Assembly: GCA_944323985.1 (NCBI GenBank)
Contig: CALUUP010000011.1
Coordinates: 1 to 53,544, forward strand
From: Candidatus Gastranaerophilales bacterium
Lineage (GTDB): Bacteria; Cyanobacteriota; Vampirovibrionia; Gastranaerophilales; Gastranaerophilaceae
DNA: 53,544 nucleotides
Reading direction: 5' to 3'
Part shown: piece after piece, positions 10,428-19,294 of the stretch
How positions within the stretch are numbered: the stretch's first letter is position 1
How the letters are laid out: every line of letters starts with the position of its first letter
Notes under the pieces: generated by a model
Told to the model about the DNA's origin: nothing
Seen by the model: the letters and a program-made list of their open reading frames with translations, nothing else
Database searches by the model: none
Program-made: the position numbers and the translations under genes

Positions 10428-11468
10428 TTATATACTTTCTTCAATATATTGTGCAACAATTCCGGCAACTCTTAGTGGTAATTCTGAATACTCACCGTCG
10501 TATGCTTGTGCAATAAATCTTTTTACTAAAGGTCGTTCATTTTTTATAATTTTTTCAATCTTTTCTCTAGGTGTTGTCCTATAAATTCTTAACAAATCAC
10601 CTAATACATTTTCTTTGGTTAATTTCCTTTTTACAGGTAAAAATTCTTTCATTTCCTTCAAACAATTTGTAACCAAATCGCCATCAATATGAGATTCTAA
10701 ATCTGCCATATTCATATAATTAGATATTACTAAAGAATCATTAGAATCAAATTTATTTAAAATAGTTGTAACTTTATCTTGAGAAAGAATTTTTAATACA
10801 AGAGCTAAAGACATTAATTTCATTTGCTTATTACTAATACCTTTAGACATCTCAGCAAGGGCTTTTTCTTGTTTTCTCTGTTTTCGTTTTTCAGCCCTGC
10901 GTTTTTCGTCAGCCTCTAAATTTCTTTCCGCTTCTTCGGCGGCTTCTTGTTTTAATCTTTGCTGTTCTGCCTGAGCTTGTTTAGCCATCGCATCAATATT
11001 TGATTGACTTTCTGCTCTATTTTTTGTTTCTTCATCTATGACACCTTTCTTTTGTAACTCCTCTATACTAGAGTTATAAACTTTGATAACATGGTGCTCT
11101 ACAGCTTGAAGAAGTTGATCTTGCGGAATATTTCTTATTACAGCTTGCTTAGCGATTTCAAAAATAGTAAATGCTATTTTTTGCATTATACTATCCCAAT
11201 ATTGTGGAAGTATTCCAGAATGAATTAAGTCTATGGATTTATGGAAAGACCACTCTGCAATAACCTGTGTAATAAAAACTGCCTGATCTGCGTTAAGATT
11301 TAATTGTTCATCATTATATAAAGCCTCTCCTGCTAAAAGTGTAAAATTTCCGAGAGTCTTTACTATATATTCTTTTTCAAAATCTTTTAATTCTTTTGGA
11401 ACAAGCTCTTTTGCCTGTTCACTCATTGAAGCCGCAAAACCTTTATAATCAAATCCTTCGATAGGCAT
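10428..11468 (-). CDS. Divergent FliG-like flagellar switch protein
   Basis: 346 residues, in the slot between fliF and fliH where fliG normally sits. The N-terminal ~140 residues are helical and do not resemble the usual FliG N-domain to my eye. Residues about 150-210 are a highly charged coiled coil (runs of Glu, Ala, Lys, Arg, Gln). The stretch SLALVLKILSQDKVTTILNK and what follows (about 220-290) has the armadillo-like pattern of FliG middle domains. The protein ends after another helical segment. The usual C-terminal torque domain with its FVFEDL-type segment is not visible. It may be a reduced FliG or another rotor protein. SD GGGAAG before ATG. Confidence 0.55.
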   Translation of the reverse strand: MPIEGFDYKGFAASMSEQAKELVPKELKDFEKEYIVKTLGNFTLLAGEALYNDEQLNLNADQAVFITQVIAEWSFHKSIDLIHSGILPQYWDSIMQKIAFTIFEIAKQAVIRNIPQDQLLQAVEHHVIKVYNSSIEELQKKGVIDEETKNRAESQSNIDAMAKQAQAEQQRLKQEAAEEAERNLEADEKRRAEKRKQRKQEKALAEMSKGISNKQMKLMSLALVLKILSQDKVTTILNKFDSNDSLVISNYMNMADLESHIDGDLVTNCLKEMKEFLPVKRKLTKENVLGDLLRIYRTTPREKIEKIIKNERPLVKRFIAQAYDGEYSELPLRVAGIVAQYIEESI

Positions 11469-11555
11469 TATATCTTCCCTTATATACCATAAACCCTAAT
11501 ATATTATATATAAACTGTTTTAAAAGCTCATCATATAAGTTAATGATTTTAAAAA

Positions 11556-13223
11556 CTAGCTTTCAATCCAACTTCTGATTCTTTCTCCTGCTTCAGATTC
11601 ATCAACTCCATCGAATTCTCTTTTTAATTCTCTCAAGGCTTCTCTAATTTCCGCCCCTGAAGTCGGAATTGCTACAGTTCTATTTTGTTGCTCTAATAAT
11701 CCTTGTTGAAGTTGAGATTGTTTTTGGATTAAATCTGCCGCATTTGCACTTAAATCTTTTATTTGTTTTTCTTGAGCTTCATTCATTTCTCTTAAACGCA
11801 TTAATTCTTCTTCTTGAGCAGCTTTAGCAGCATTTATTTTTTGAGATAAAGCTTTTTGTCCAAATATTAAACCAAAGACTAAAAGTACAACTGCTAACCA
11901 CCAAGGATTTCCTTGTTCTGCTTTTATTGAATTTTTAACATTTTTATCTCCAGCCATAAATGGATCTAAAGAATCTGCAAATGCTATTGTTACATTTTCA
12001 GGATTTGCTTTTGGACTAGCTGCATGTGCTACTAAATCCTTTAATTCTTCTAATGTTAATTCTACAGGTAAAGCGTCTTTTTCTAATGTTACAGCAATTG
12101 AAATTTCTTCTAATACTCCAGGTGAAATATATTCATTTGTCTGAACTTTTGTTACTCCGTATTGAGTTTCTCTTGCTGTTCTTGAATAACTTCTGTTTTG
12201 TGAAGAATCAGAACTTCCTGCAGGTAAACCGTTTGGAAGATATACACTTACTGCGTTTGTGTTTTTATTAACATCTTGTGTATGATCTCCTAAGCCTTCT
12301 GAGAATGTCTGTTCTGTTACAGAAGCTTTTTTGTTTGGATCATATTCTATTGTATATTTTTCTACAGGTGCTTGTTTTAAAAACGTACTTACTGTAGCAA
12401 CATATTTCCCTTGACCAATTAATCTATTCAATTGTGCTTGAACTTTTTCTTGCATATATTTATCATTTTCTTGTATTCTTGCAAGCATTTCTGACTGAGC
12501 ATCAATTAAACTGTTATAAACATGCCCGTTTGTATCAGTTATAGAAATATTTTCTGATTTTAAACCTGAAACACTTCCTAAAAGTAAATTTGAAACAGCT
12601 TTAATTGTACTCATACTTAAAGTTTGACCAACATCAACCTGAAGTTGAACTGTTGCTGTTACAGGTTTTTGCATTGAAGAAAACATTGTTTGTTCCGGAA
12701 TTGAAATGAATACTGAAGCATTTTCTATTCCGTCAATTCTTCTGATTAATCTTGCAAGTTCTCCATTCATTGCACGAACTAATCTAATTCTTTTATCTTC
12801 TTTTGTTGATGTAAAATCTCCCTTATCAAAAACTTCCAATCCAACATTTTGATCATATAAACCACTTTCAACAATTACCATGATTGCTCGATCACGTTGT
12901 TCTGTTGTACATTTTTTCATGCCGGGAGTACAATCACCTTTTTTTAATCTTAAAACTGATTTTGTACCGTCAACTGCACGAGCAGCTACTATATTATTCT
13001 TAGCAAGCAAAGCTTGGATCTCTAAAGCTTTACCTAAGTTATCTGTTGTTAACAAGTCAACATCTTCTTTTAACGGTTCATTACTTACATCAATTTGTTC
13101 ATTTTTTGAGCCATTAGAAGCTGCTATTGTACCGACTAATATAAAAATTACGAGCAGAAGAACTACACCTCCTACTATTGAGGCTAAAAGAACTTTATTT
13201 TCAAGTAACTTTTTAAAATCCAT
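11556..13223 (-). CDS. fliF: Flagellar MS-ring protein FliF
   Basis: 555 residues. FliF forms the inner-membrane MS ring on which the rotor and export gate assemble. An N-terminal membrane segment (about 13-33) is followed by the YscJ/FliF ring-building motif region, with LARLIRRIDGIENASVFISI and TATVQLQVDVGQTLS. A second ring domain contains VSTFLKQAPVEKYTIEYDP. The second membrane segment (WWLAVVLLVFGLIFGQ) is near residue 450. An acidic C-terminal tail (REALRELKREFDGVDESEAG) suits contact with FliG. It is 52 bp after fliE. Confidence 0.95.
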   Translation of the reverse strand: MDFKKLLENKVLLASIVGGVVLLLVIFILVGTIAASNGSKNEQIDVSNEPLKEDVDLLTTDNLGKALEIQALLAKNNIVAARAVDGTKSVLRLKKGDCTPGMKKCTTEQRDRAIMVIVESGLYDQNVGLEVFDKGDFTSTKEDKRIRLVRAMNGELARLIRRIDGIENASVFISIPEQTMFSSMQKPVTATVQLQVDVGQTLSMSTIKAVSNLLLGSVSGLKSENISITDTNGHVYNSLIDAQSEMLARIQENDKYMQEKVQAQLNRLIGQGKYVATVSTFLKQAPVEKYTIEYDPNKKASVTEQTFSEGLGDHTQDVNKNTNAVSVYLPNGLPAGSSDSSQNRSYSRTARETQYGVTKVQTNEYISPGVLEEISIAVTLEKDALPVELTLEELKDLVAHAASPKANPENVTIAFADSLDPFMAGDKNVKNSIKAEQGNPWWLAVVLLVFGLIFGQKALSQKINAAKAAQEEELMRLREMNEAQEKQIKDLSANAADLIQKQSQLQQGLLEQQNRTVAIPTSGAEIREALRELKREFDGVDESEAGERIRSWIES

Positions 13224-13275
13224 AATCCTGCCCTATATACTTATTATTATACACATACATTAAAATAAGAGAAGT

Positions 13276-13614
13276 CTAAATCTGAATTTGCATAATTTTA
13301 TCATACGCTTGGATGACTTTTCCTACTGCTGTTGTTGCAACATTAACTGAAATTTCTGCTTTTGACATCGCAACCATTACATCGTGAATATCAACATTTT
13401 CTGAACCCATCATTGCATCTTTTAATAAATTATCAGGAGCATTCATAGTCGTATTCATATTTTCTACTAAACCTGACATTACACTTTTAAAATCCGCAGT
13501 AGAAGGTTCTTCAACCCTATTCATTCGAGCAGAAGGAATATTGCCCCAGCTATCCAACTTTGTATGTTGAATTCTTGCTTCCAATTCATATCGTGGATAA
13601 AAACCGTTAAACAT
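13276..13614 (-). CDS. fliE: Flagellar hook-basal body protein FliE
   Basis: 112 residues. FliE joins the MS ring to the rod. The C-terminal block VDIHDVMVAMSKAEISVNVA and the ending KVIQAYDKIMQIQI match the family. The start is set by a strong SD (AGAGGTGA) 6 nt before ATG. The usual preceding rod genes flgB and flgC are absent; a short uncharacterised ORF ends 1 nt upstream instead. Confidence 0.93.
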   Translation of the reverse strand: MFNGFYPRYELEARIQHTKLDSWGNIPSARMNRVEEPSTADFKSVMSGLVENMNTTMNAPDNLLKDAMMGSENVDIHDVMVAMSKAEISVNVATTAVGKVIQAYDKIMQIQI

Positions 13615-13615
13615 A

Positions 13616-13882
13616 TTATTTCACCTCTTTTATATTTGTTATCGGCTTTTGATAGAATTTTTTAAGAGTTTCTCTCAAAAAATCATTTATTTGTACTATC
13701 TTTTTAAGAATCATTAAAGATTTGTCAATATCATTCGTTTCATTCAGTACTATGAATTTACATGAAGAATGCTTATTAAAATATTTACTTAACCCCCTAG
13801 ATTTATTGAATTCTACTGAACAGTTGAAATTCAATAATAGTTTGATTGAAAAAGGTTTACCAATAAATAAATTTCTTGCCAA
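13616..13882 (-). CDS. Possible small protein upstream of fliE (uncertain)
   Basis: An 88-codon ORF that stops 1 nt before the fliE start codon, with the fliE SD inside its last codons, as expected for translational coupling. The only conventional start is TTG at 13882, without an SD. The frame is open further upstream and would add a hydrophobic stretch (YILVYVILVFLA), but no ATG is available. No family was recognised; the protein is basic with a helical C-terminal half. It may be a leader protein of the flagellar operon or a chance ORF. Confidence 0.3.
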   Translation of the reverse strand: MARNLFIGKPFSIKLLLNFNCSVEFNKSRGLSKYFNKHSSCKFIVLNETNDIDKSLMILKKIVQINDFLRETLKKFYQKPITNIKEVK

Positions 13883-13939
13883 AAAAACTAAGATTACATA
13901 TACTAGAATGTAAGTATTAATTAGTTTGGGAGAGAAATT

Positions 13940-15757
13940 TTGAAAAATTTAATAAAAACAAAATGGTTTACTTATGGAACTTATATTTTACTTGTTTTAG
14001 CAACTTTTCTTATAGGGTTTGTATTACTGCAAAACAATAACACTTTAAAAAACGTAATAGTTTCTTTTTTTGAAGTCGCAGAAAACAGAACATTTGATTA
14101 CCGCCAAACTTTACAAATTATACATAAACGCCCCATTCCAAACAAAGATATCGTTATTTTAGCAATTGATGATGCAAGTTTAGAAGCTTTGTGGGATAAA
14201 TACGGAGAATGGCCTATCCCTAGAAATGTTTATGCCGATATGATTAATTATCTTGAAAAATCAAACCCTCAAGCTATCATTTTTGACTTAATGTTTATAA
14301 AATCAATGAGAGCTTCTGAAACTTCAGATAAGTATCTTATTGATACTATGAATAAATACCCAAATATCTACACTGCTATGAATTTTGACAATCAAGCGAT
14401 TGATGTACGTATTCCAAAAAATTTACCGGAAAGATTAGCTGTAAGAATTGATAATAAATCAAAAGTAGACTTTTCTAAAAAATACAAATTTTCTAACTGT
14501 CGTCTTATATTAGATGGATTATTAGAAGGAAAAGTAAATATCGGAATGACAAATGTATTTAGAAGTGAAGATGGGATTATAAGAAATATTGCACCTGTAA
14601 TGTTGTATAAAGATAAATATTATCCATATTTGACATTTAAAGCTGGGGCAGATTACTTAGGCAAAAATAATAATGAACCTTTTGAAATAGATAAAAATTC
14701 TAATTTAATTGTTTCAGATATGAAAATTCCTTTATCTAAAGAAGGAGAAGTTATTTTAAACTGGTACGGTAAAAGCGGAGTACACACAGTTATTCCTATG
14801 TACAAATTAATACAAGAAATAGAAAATAAAAATAAAGTAGATTTTGATTTTAAAGATAAAATTATTGTTATCGGAACTACTGCAATGAGTCTTCATGACA
14901 CCAAAAGTGTTCCGGTACAAAAAGAAGTATATCCTGGAGTAGAAGTACACGCTACATTCTTTAATAATATGCTGGATAATAATTTTATTAAAAAAACTGA
15001 TATAATCTCTGATATTTTAATAACAGCATTTGTAATTATAATGGTTGGTGGTATTGTAATGCTTTCAACTTCTACAATTTTCGCATTTTTATCAACTTCT
15101 CTATTTGCAATTGCATATTTGTTTATTTCTTATTATATAATGGAACTTTATAATCTTTGGATTCCTGTAGTTATTCCATTTATTGCAATAATGGCAGCTT
15201 TTGCTTTATCATTCTTAGCAAAATATTTAATGAAAGCTAAAGATTTTGAATATCAATATAAACTTGCAACAATAGATGGTTTGACAGAATTATATAATCA
15301 TAGATATTTTCAAGATACTTTAAAAAAACAAATTGATATTGCAAGAAGATATAACCAAAAATTCTCTTTAATTATTGTAGATATTGATTTCTTCAAAAAA
15401 TTCAATGACACGTACGGCCATCAAGTTGGCGATGCTGTTTTAAGACAAGTTGCAAAAATTTTAAAAGATAATTCTCGTGCAACAGATTATGTATGCAGAT
15501 ATGGCGGAGAAGAAATGACAATAATTCTTCCTAATACTTCTGCAGAAGATGCTTTGTTCAATGCAAACAGAATATGTAAGGCTGTAGCTGATACTCCTTT
15601 TCATATTACCCCTGTTGAAAAAACTAATATAACAATAAGTTTAGGAGTTGCGACCTTCCCTGATAATGCTCAAAATCCTCAAGATTTAATTGAATGGGCA
15701 GATAAAGGTTTGTATTATGCAAAAGAACACGGCAGAAATCAAGTAGGAAGATATTAA
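13940..15757 (+). CDS. CHASE2-sensor diguanylate cyclase (GGDEF)
   Basis: 605 residues. Predicted to make cyclic di-GMP in response to an extracytoplasmic signal. An N-terminal membrane segment (about 13-31) is followed by a periplasmic CHASE2-type domain (about 45-345), three membrane segments (about 355-435) and a C-terminal GGDEF domain. The active-site loop reads GGEEM (522-526) in place of GGEEF, and the inhibitory site RATD (513-516) is intact five residues before it. The start is TTG with SD GGGAGAG. It is divergent from the flagellar operon, so motility control is a reasonable inference. trmFO follows after 3 bp. Confidence 0.9.
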   Translation: MKNLIKTKWFTYGTYILLVLATFLIGFVLLQNNNTLKNVIVSFFEVAENRTFDYRQTLQIIHKRPIPNKDIVILAIDDASLEALWDKYGEWPIPRNVYADMINYLEKSNPQAIIFDLMFIKSMRASETSDKYLIDTMNKYPNIYTAMNFDNQAIDVRIPKNLPERLAVRIDNKSKVDFSKKYKFSNCRLILDGLLEGKVNIGMTNVFRSEDGIIRNIAPVMLYKDKYYPYLTFKAGADYLGKNNNEPFEIDKNSNLIVSDMKIPLSKEGEVILNWYGKSGVHTVIPMYKLIQEIENKNKVDFDFKDKIIVIGTTAMSLHDTKSVPVQKEVYPGVEVHATFFNNMLDNNFIKKTDIISDILITAFVIIMVGGIVMLSTSTIFAFLSTSLFAIAYLFISYYIMELYNLWIPVVIPFIAIMAAFALSFLAKYLMKAKDFEYQYKLATIDGLTELYNHRYFQDTLKKQIDIARRYNQKFSLIIVDIDFFKKFNDTYGHQVGDAVLRQVAKILKDNSRATDYVCRYGGEEMTIILPNTSAEDALFNANRICKAVADTPFHITPVEKTNITISLGVATFPDNAQNPQDLIEWADKGLYYAKEHGRNQVGRY

Positions 15758-15760
15758 ACT

Positions 15761-17104
15761 ATGAAAGAAGTAAAAATTATAGGAGCTGGTCTTGCCGGTT
15801 CAGAAGCTGCTTTGCAGTTAGCGAAAAGAGGAATAAAAGTTAAGCTTTATGAAATGCGACCTTATAAAACTACAGGTGCTCATACTACTGCGGATTGTGC
15901 TGAATTTGTTTGTTCAAATAGTTTAGGAGCCGCTGATTGTTCTAATGCCTGTGGTTTATTAAAAGAAGAAATGAAACTTCTTGGTGGAGAACTTATTAAA
16001 ATAGCTTTTGAAAATTCAGTTCCTGCAGGAAATGCTCTTGCGATTGCAAGAGAAGATTTCTCTAAAGCTGTTACTAAAAGAATTGAAGAAAATGAAAATA
16101 TTAAGCTTATTAGAGAAGAAATAACAGAAATTCCTGAAGGGAACGTAATTATAGCAACAGGTCCTCTTACAAGTGATAAATTTGCAGAAGATATTCAAAA
16201 GTTTACAGAAAATGAGCATTTACATTTTTTTGATGCAATTGCACCTATCGTAGAAGTTGATTCAATTGATTTTGATAAAGCTTTTTGGGCATCAAGATAT
16301 GATAAAGGAGAAGCTTCTTATATTAATTGCCCTATGAATAAAGAAGAATATGAAAGATTTTACAACATTCTTATAAATGCACCACGAATTGAACAACATG
16401 AAGTTGATAAAAATTCAAACTTTTTCGAGTCTTGCCTACCAATAGAAGTTTTAGCTTCGAGAGGAGTTGATACATTAAGATTCGGGCCAATGAAACCCGT
16501 TGGGTTAATAGATAAAAGAACCGGAATTGAAAATTATGCAGTTGTACAATTAAGGCAAGATAATTCTGCTAAAACTTTATTTAATTTAGTTGGGTTTCAA
16601 ACTAATTTGAAATGGGGAGCTCAAAAAGAATTATTACAATCGATACCTGGACTTGAAAACGTTAGTATTGTTAGATATGGCGTAATGCATAGAAATACTT
16701 TTATTAACAGTTCACAAGTTTTAAATGCAACATTAGAAACTAAAAAAAGAAAAGGGTTATTCTTTGCAGGACAAATCACAGGAACAGAAGGTTACACTGA
16801 ATCAATCGCAAGTGGTCTTTTAGCCGGAATTAATATGGCTCGATATTTAAATGAAGAAGAGCTGTTAATTTTACCTAAAGAAACTATATTGGGTGCTTTA
16901 ACTAATTATATTTCAGATGAGGCTCATCTGATAAAGATAAAAGATGATAAAATTAAACATCTCCCACCACAACCTATTAATTCTAACTGGGGAATTCTAT
17001 CACCAATAGAACTTCCTAAAAAAGAAAGAAAAAACAAAAAGTTAAAAAACGAACTACTTGCTAAACGTTCGCTTGAAACATTAAAAAACTTAAAAATGAA
17101 CTAA
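15761..17104 (+). CDS. trmFO: tRNA (m5U54) methyltransferase TrmFO, folate/FAD dependent
   Basis: 447 residues. Makes 5-methyluridine at position 54 of tRNA using methylenetetrahydrofolate and FADH2. The FAD-binding N-terminus IIGAGLAGSEAALQLAKRG and the block EFVCSNSLGAADCSNACGLL (conserved Cys at 51) identify it. RFGPMKPVGL and GQITGTEGYTESIASGLLAG are also family blocks. It is 3 bp after the cyclase gene, so probably co-transcribed, and its stop codon overlaps that of convergent bioA by a few bases. The enzyme is typical of Firmicutes, Cyanobacteria and relatives. Confidence 0.96.
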   Translation: MKEVKIIGAGLAGSEAALQLAKRGIKVKLYEMRPYKTTGAHTTADCAEFVCSNSLGAADCSNACGLLKEEMKLLGGELIKIAFENSVPAGNALAIAREDFSKAVTKRIEENENIKLIREEITEIPEGNVIIATGPLTSDKFAEDIQKFTENEHLHFFDAIAPIVEVDSIDFDKAFWASRYDKGEASYINCPMNKEEYERFYNILINAPRIEQHEVDKNSNFFESCLPIEVLASRGVDTLRFGPMKPVGLIDKRTGIENYAVVQLRQDNSAKTLFNLVGFQTNLKWGAQKELLQSIPGLENVSIVRYGVMHRNTFINSSQVLNATLETKKRKGLFFAGQITGTEGYTESIASGLLAGINMARYLNEEELLILPKETILGALTNYISDEAHLIKIKDDKIKHLPPQPINSNWGILSPIELPKKERKNKKLKNELLAKRSLETLKNLKMN

Positions 17105-18477
17105 TTATATAAAATTTCTTTTATACACTCAAAAGCAACGTCTGTAACATAATCCATATCAGGTTTTTCAATTATCAAAGGTGGATTAAAATAAATTACA
17201 TCTCCAAGCGGACGCAAAATAACCCCTTTTTCTAAAGCCCTTTTATAAATTTGATAACCGGTTCTTTTTTTATAATCAAAAGGTTCTTTTGTATCTTTAT
17301 TTTTAACAAGTTCAATTGCATTAATTAACCCTATCGAGCGAACTTCTCCAACATTTTCTAACGGAAGAAATTTTTCTCTAATAATATTATTAAAATAAAT
17401 TGCTTTTTTATTAGCTTTTTCAATAATATTTTCATCATTAAGAATTTTAAGCACTTCAATAGCCGCAGAACAAGCAAGAGGATTCCCTGAATATGTATGT
17501 GAATGCATAAATGCCTTACCTTTAAGATAATCATCATAAAAAGCATCATAAATTTCTTGAGTTGTAATCGCAATTGCCATTGGCATATACCCACCTGTAA
17601 GACCTTTAGATAAGCACATAATATCAGGACTTACATTAGCATGATCAAAGGCAAACATTTTACCTGTTCTACCATATCCCGTAGCAATTTCATCAGCAAT
17701 TAAATGAACATTATATTTATCACACAATTCTCTTAATTTTTTTAGATAAAGCGGTGGATAAATCTTCATACCTGCAGAACCTTGTAAAAGTGGTTCTACA
17801 ATAATTGCAGCTGTTTCATTTGCATACTGTTCAAAAGCTTCTTCTGCTTTTTTAAAACATTCACAATTGCAAGGAGGCAATTCCTCTGAATTTGAATTAT
17901 AATGACCTTGACATTGTTTTCCATAAGGACATCTATAACAATCTGGTCCATCTATTCTTATCACATCTAAAAGCAAAGGTTTATATAATTCAGAATATAA
18001 ATCTACTCCACCTACTGCTAAAGCCCCTAAAGTTTCTCCGTGATAAGCATCTGATAATGCCATAAAACGTTTTTTCTGTGGATTTCCTGTTTGATAATGA
18101 TACTGAAAACTCATTTTCAAAGACATTTCTATCGCCGAAGAACCATTATCTGCAAAATTAAACTTACAAAGTCCTTTCGGAAGTACTTTCATTAATTCTT
18201 GGCAAAGAGTAATTGCAGTTTTATGAGTAAAATTGGCAAAAATAACATGCTCTAATGTATCAACTTGTTTTTTTATTGCTTCATTAATTCTTGGATTACA
18301 ATGTCCTAAAAGATTACACCACCAAGAACTTATTACATCTTTATAGCATTTCCCATTAACATCATAAAGATTAATTCCTTCTCCTCTTTCTATTACAATT
18401 GGAGGCAAAGTTTCATAATCTTTCATTTGTGAACAAGGGTGCCATATATATTTTAAATCTTCTTTTTGCCAATCCAT
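17101..18477 (-). CDS. bioA: Adenosylmethionine-8-amino-7-oxononanoate aminotransferase
   Basis: 458 residues. PLP enzyme that converts KAPA to diaminopelargonic acid in biotin synthesis. The start MDWQKEDLKYIWHPCSQMKD is typical. The PLP lysine lies in CLSKGLTGGYMPMAI and the cofactor aspartate in ADEIATGYGRTG. A Cys-rich insertion (DCYRCPYGKQCQGH, then PPCNCECF) is present, as in some Gram-positive and thermophile BioA/BioK proteins. It lies 4 bp after bioD with SD AGGAGT. Whether the amino donor is SAM or lysine cannot be told from the sequence. Confidence 0.95.
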   Translation of the reverse strand: MDWQKEDLKYIWHPCSQMKDYETLPPIVIERGEGINLYDVNGKCYKDVISSWWCNLLGHCNPRINEAIKKQVDTLEHVIFANFTHKTAITLCQELMKVLPKGLCKFNFADNGSSAIEMSLKMSFQYHYQTGNPQKKRFMALSDAYHGETLGALAVGGVDLYSELYKPLLLDVIRIDGPDCYRCPYGKQCQGHYNSNSEELPPCNCECFKKAEEAFEQYANETAAIIVEPLLQGSAGMKIYPPLYLKKLRELCDKYNVHLIADEIATGYGRTGKMFAFDHANVSPDIMCLSKGLTGGYMPMAIAITTQEIYDAFYDDYLKGKAFMHSHTYSGNPLACSAAIEVLKILNDENIIEKANKKAIYFNNIIREKFLPLENVGEVRSIGLINAIELVKNKDTKEPFDYKKRTGYQIYKRALEKGVILRPLGDVIYFNPPLIIEKPDMDYVTDVAFECIKEILYN

Positions 18478-18481
18478 AAAA

Positions 18482-19156
18482 TTACTCCTTGAATAAACCT
18501 TCTAAAAGCATTATATCACTAGCACCTTTGGAAACTGTAGCAACAACATTTACTCCGCATAAAGTTTCAACTTGTTCTAAATTATCCCAGTGCATAAAGT
18601 TATTTGAATCATAATTATTTAAAATAATACCTTCGACTTCAATACCGTTTGTTCTAGCGTATTCAACAGTTAAAAGTGTGGAATTAATAGTTCCTAATCC
18701 AGCATCAGCAACAATTATAGTACTTAATCCAAGTTCCCAGATTAAATCTTTTAATAAATATTTCTCATCTTTTTCAATAATCAAAGGACAAGTAATTCCA
18801 CCCGCTCCTTCTACAAGTAAATAATCATATTTTTTACTTATTTGAGCAAAATCATATTTAATCTTACTTATATCAATTTTTTGATTCATTCTTTTTGCGG
18901 CTAAATGAGGAGAAACAGCCTCTTTCCACCAATAGCTTACGCATTCATCCGCCATTATTGGAATATCAGCCATCTGTACAACATAATTAGCATCACTATC
19001 TACTAAATGGCCAGCTAGTTCTTTTACTCCACTTAAAACTGGTTTAAAATATCCGCAATTCAAACCTTTTTCACGCATTTTTTTTACTATTAATGCTGAA
19101 ATATAAGTTTTTCCAATATCAGTCCCTGTTGCTGTTATAAAAATATTTTTCGACAT
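18482..19156 (-). CDS. bioD: Dethiobiotin synthetase
   Basis: 224 residues. ATP-dependent ring closure of diaminopelargonic acid to dethiobiotin, directly after BioA in the pathway. The P-loop variant TATGTDIGKTYIS at the N-terminus, CGYFKPVLSG and VEGAGGITCPL are the family motifs. SD GAGGAG lies 8 nt before ATG. bioD and bioA form a two-gene operon; bioB and bioF are not here. Confidence 0.95.
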   Translation of the reverse strand: MSKNIFITATGTDIGKTYISALIVKKMREKGLNCGYFKPVLSGVKELAGHLVDSDANYVVQMADIPIMADECVSYWWKEAVSPHLAAKRMNQKIDISKIKYDFAQISKKYDYLLVEGAGGITCPLIIEKDEKYLLKDLIWELGLSTIIVADAGLGTINSTLLTVEYARTNGIEVEGIILNNYDSNNFMHWDNLEQVETLCGVNVVATVSKGASDIMLLEGLFKE

Positions 19157-19232
19157 AATGTAAGCTCCTCAAATTAGGGTACAACTTCAATGCTCAAAAG
19201 TAAAGTATCAATTAAAGAGAAGAAGAAGAGAA

Positions 19233-19248
19233 GTTTATAAGTTTAGAA
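19233..19248. repeat. Two-unit octamer repeat (GTTTATAA GTTTAGAA)
   Basis: Two adjacent 8-mers of the same family found as inverted arrays between atpD and atpC. It is followed 18 bp later by a heptamer array. It occupies the bioD-ksgA intergenic space. Confidence 0.6.
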
Positions 19249-19266
19249 GGAGTTAATAAATTTCTA

Positions 19267-19294
19267 TTCACTAATCACCATTCACTACTCACTA
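19267..19294. repeat. Four-unit degenerate heptamer repeat (TTCACTA)
   Basis: Units TTCACTA, ATCACCA, TTCACTA, CTCACTA. The last unit contains the ksgA stop codon (minus strand). The 19-bp segment AATAAATTTCTATTCACTA at 19255-19273 recurs exactly at 27791-27809. Confidence 0.75.

Noticed and set aside
13722..13913. Plus-strand 63-codon ORF upstream of the diguanylate cyclase
   Set aside because: It has no SD, no recognisable product and runs antisense to the ORF coupled to fliE.
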